The notes under the pieces were generated by a model, which worked only from the letters and a program-made list of their open reading frames with translations, made no database searches and was not told where the DNA came from. This document shows, piece after piece, positions 34,455-36,549 of a DNA stretch of 36,549 bases. Origin of the DNA: Streptomyces durocortorensis (GTDB lineage: Bacteria > Actinomycetota > Actinomycetes > Streptomycetales > Streptomycetaceae). Position 1 is the first letter of the stretch, and the number at the start of each line of letters is the position of its first letter. The stretch covers positions 11,373-47,921 of the forward strand of contig NZ_JAFEUF010000029.1 in assembly GCF_016901035.1 (NCBI RefSeq), written 5' to 3'. Position numbers and translations under genes: made by a program.

Positions 34455-36549
34455 ATGCGACGCCTGCAGGACCCCTGCCCGAATCCCGACCATCCGGACG
34501 CCCGCCCGGCGGCGGTGCCCGGCACCCTCCCGGCCGAACTGAACAGATTCGTGGGCCGCGAGGACGAACTGGCCGAGGTGGGAGGGCTGCTGGTGGAGTC
34601 CAGGCTCGTCACCGTCGTCGGAGTGGCGGGCGTGGGCAAGACCCGTTGCGTCACCCGTGTCGCAGCGCTCCGGGAGAAACGGTACTGCGACGGGGTCCTG
34701 CTGGCCGAGCTGTCCACCGTCCGCGACCCCGACCTGCTGGAACACGCCCTGATCGACGCCCTGGGGCTGATCGATCACACCAGTCGGCCGCCGCGCGCCG
34801 CCCTCGTCGAGCATCTCTCCGGGCGCCGGACGCTCCTGGTGATCGACGGCTTCGAGCACCTCGTCGACGCCTGCGCCGGCCTCGTCACCGAGCTGCTGCG
34901 GCGGGCCCCGGGCCTCCAGGTGCTCGCGGCCGGGCGCTGCCCGCTGCGGGTGGACGGGGAACGGACGTATCCGCTCGCCCCGATGTCCGACGGGGACGCG
35001 GTGGAGCTCTTCACCGAACGGGCGCGCGGGGTGCGGCCGGGCTGGGAGCCGGCGGCGGGCGAGCGGGGAACCGTGCTGGAGCTCTGCCGCCGCCTCGACG
35101 GGCTCCCGCTGGCCCTGGAACTGGCGGCGGGACGGCTGCGCGCCCTCTCGGTGGAACAGGTGCTGCTGCGGCTGGACGACCGGTTCCGGCTGCTGACCGG
35201 CGGCCGTCGCGGTGCGCCGCCCCGCCACCAGACCCTGCGTACGGCGATCGGCTGGAGCCATGAGCTGTGCACGCCCGAGCAGCGGCTGTTGTGGGCTCGG
35301 CTCTCGGTGTTCGCCGGGCAGTTCGACCTGGAGGCCGCCGAGTACATCTGCGGCGGAGCGGACCTGCCGGCCGATTCGGTGCTCGATGTGCTGGACGAGC
35401 TGCTCGCCCAGTCGGTGGTGGAGCGCGAGGACGGGCCGGCCGGGGCCCGCTACCGGCTGCTGGACACGGTCAGCGAGTACGGGGCGCAGTGGCTGGCGGC
35501 CGCCGGGGACGCCCAGCGGCTGCGGCGTCGGCACCGGGACTGGTTCCTGGGGCTCGCGACCTGGTGCGAGCTGGACTGGTTCAGTCCGCGCCAGGCGGAG
35601 GTGGCGGCGCGGATCGACTGCGAACTGCCCAATCTCCGCCGGGCGATGGAGTGCTCGATGGAGAGCCCCGACGAGGTGCATCTGGCGCAGCATCTGGCGG
35701 GCACCCTGTGGTTCTACTGGGCGGGCTGCGGGCGGCTGTCCGAGGGGCGGCACTGGCTGGACCACGTCCTGGAGGAGCCGACGCCGCACGATGCCGCTCG
35801 GCTGAAGGTGCTGTGGGTGCTGGGCTATGTGGCGGTGCTCCAGGGCGACCCGGTGGGCGCGATCTCGGCTCTTCAGGAGTGCCGGGAGGAGGCCGAGCGC
35901 GCCGGGGACGCGGCGGCACTGGCGTACGCGGTGCACCGCACGGGGTGTCTGGCGATCGTGACGGACGACATGGAGCGCGCCGAGGAGCTGCTCCGCGAGG
36001 CGCTCGGCCGGTACCGCGAGGTCGGCGAGCTGAACAGCAACGTCCTGATGGCGCAGGTGGAGCTGGCCATGGCGGTGGCGTTCCTCGGCGATCTGGACGC
36101 GGCGGCGGTGATCTGCGACGAGGTCCGGGAGATCTGCGAGGACCACGGGGAGCGGTGGGCGCTGGCGTACGCGCTGTACGTCCTGGCGTACGCGGCGCTG
36201 CGGCGGGGGCGGCCGGCGCGGGCGCGGCAGATGCTCGGGGAGTGCCTGACGATTGGCCGGACGTTCAACGACCTGCTGGGCACGGTGCTGTCGCTGGAGC
36301 TGCTGGCGCTGGTGACGGCGGTGGAGGGGGACGCCGGGGAGGCCGCCGTGCTCCAGGGGGCGGCGGAGGGCATCTGGCCGTCGGTGGGTCTGCAGCTGTT
36401 CGGCTCGGTGTTCTACGGGCGGCCGCGGGTGGAGTGCGAGGAGCAGGCGCGGCGGGAGCTGGGGAACGCGGCGTACGAGGAGGGGCTGCGGGCGGGCCGG
36501 CGGCTGGATCCGGCCACCGCGGTCGACCGGGCCCTGGCCGGTGGCGGGC
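34455..36549 (+). CDS. AfsR/LuxR-type STAND ATPase regulator, 3' end outside the window
   Basis: The open frame covers 698 codons and runs off the window. After a short N-terminus come the STAND entry motif RFVGREDELAEV (about 31-42), Walker A GVAGVGKT at 56-63 and Walker B LLVIDGFEHL at 127-136. GLPLALELAAG follows at 216-226, with TLRTAIGWSHELCTPEQRLLWARLSVFAGQFDLEAAE and TPR-like repeats up to the window end. It lacks the SARP/BTAD N-terminus of AfsR. A LuxR-type HTH would be expected after the visible part, but I cannot see it. ATG 34455 has no strong ribosome site; a TTG at 34416 is an alternative. Such proteins sense a small molecule and activate target genes. It is the only plus-strand gene of this end. 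Confidence 0.85.
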   Translation, partial: MRRLQDPCPNPDHPDARPAAVPGTLPAELNRFVGREDELAEVGGLLVESRLVTVVGVAGVGKTRCVTRVAALREKRYCDGVLLAELSTVRDPDLLEHALIDALGLIDHTSRPPRAALVEHLSGRRTLLVIDGFEHLVDACAGLVTELLRRAPGLQVLAAGRCPLRVDGERTYPLAPMSDGDAVELFTERARGVRPGWEPAAGERGTVLELCRRLDGLPLALELAAGRLRALSVEQVLLRLDDRFRLLTGGRRGAPPRHQTLRTAIGWSHELCTPEQRLLWARLSVFAGQFDLEAAEYICGGADLPADSVLDVLDELLAQSVVEREDGPAGARYRLLDTVSEYGAQWLAAAGDAQRLRRRHRDWFLGLATWCELDWFSPRQAEVAARIDCELPNLRRAMECSMESPDEVHLAQHLAGTLWFYWAGCGRLSEGRHWLDHVLEEPTPHDAARLKVLWVLGYVAVLQGDPVGAISALQECREEAERAGDAAALAYAVHRTGCLAIVTDDMERAEELLREALGRYREVGELNSNVLMAQVELAMAVAFLGDLDAAAVICDEVREICEDHGERWALAYALYVLAYAALRRGRPARARQMLGECLTIGRTFNDLLGTVLSLELLALVTAVEGDAGEAAVLQGAAEGIWPSVGLQLFGSVFYGRPRVECEEQARRELGNAAYEEGLRAGRRLDPATAVDRALAGGG

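Overview
The window is a stretch of high-GC actinobacterial chromosome, almost certainly from a Streptomyces. The protein sequences are Streptomyces-like: BldD with its c-di-GMP motif, the actinobacterial sIHF protein, a degenerate PriA, and a pyrimidine operon with a membrane-protein gene between pyrC and carA. Gene order agrees with what I remember of the Streptomyces coelicolor core chromosome (not checked by search). Nearly everything is housekeeping. I see no CRISPR array, insertion sequence, prophage, tRNA, rRNA or biosynthetic cluster.

Layout. (1) 1-9.6 kb, mostly minus strand: sIHF, gmk, rpoZ, coaBC, metK, priA, then fmt and rsmB (rsmB cut by the window edge), with one small plus-strand gene for an HTH-like protein between priA and fmt. 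(2) 9.9-19.9 kb, minus strand: pyrR-pyrB-pyrC-membrane gene-carA-carB, tightly coupled, then a strong hairpin and pyrD-pyrF. Together with PyrR this is the whole de novo UMP pathway except PyrE. (3) 20.1-20.6 kb, plus strand: bldD, the master repressor of development, divergent from pyrR. (4) 20.8-28.2 kb, minus strand: an EF-P block (P-loop kinase-like gene, M24-like gene, efp, nusB) and a shikimate block (aroE; aroC, aroK-aroB read as one frame, aroQ). (5) 28.2-34.3 kb, minus strand: two small membrane or coiled-coil genes, alaS, ruvX, mltG, running into aroE. (6) 34.5 kb to the end, plus strand: a truncated AfsR/LuxR-type STAND ATPase.

Regulation visible in the sequence. A PyrR-binding-loop motif sits directly against a near-perfect Shine-Dalgarno in front of pyrR. 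A palindrome overlaps the -10 element of bldD. Clear stem-loops follow the HTH-like gene/priA pair, rpoZ, sIHF, pyrR, carB, aroQ and aroE.

Quality warning. Three blocks made almost only of G and C runs (about 1-112, 20652-20768 and 30480-30663) look like failed sequence rather than biology. One ends the readable part of rsmB, one lies between bldD and nusB, and one splits ruvX with a frame change.

I did not find an obviously new biological system. The items most worth a second look are the aroK-aroB fusion, the M24-family protein that has lost most metal ligands, the PyrR loop/SD arrangement, the Q/H-rich tail of MltG and the repeat-rich promoter regions upstream of sIHF and around 2.4 kb.
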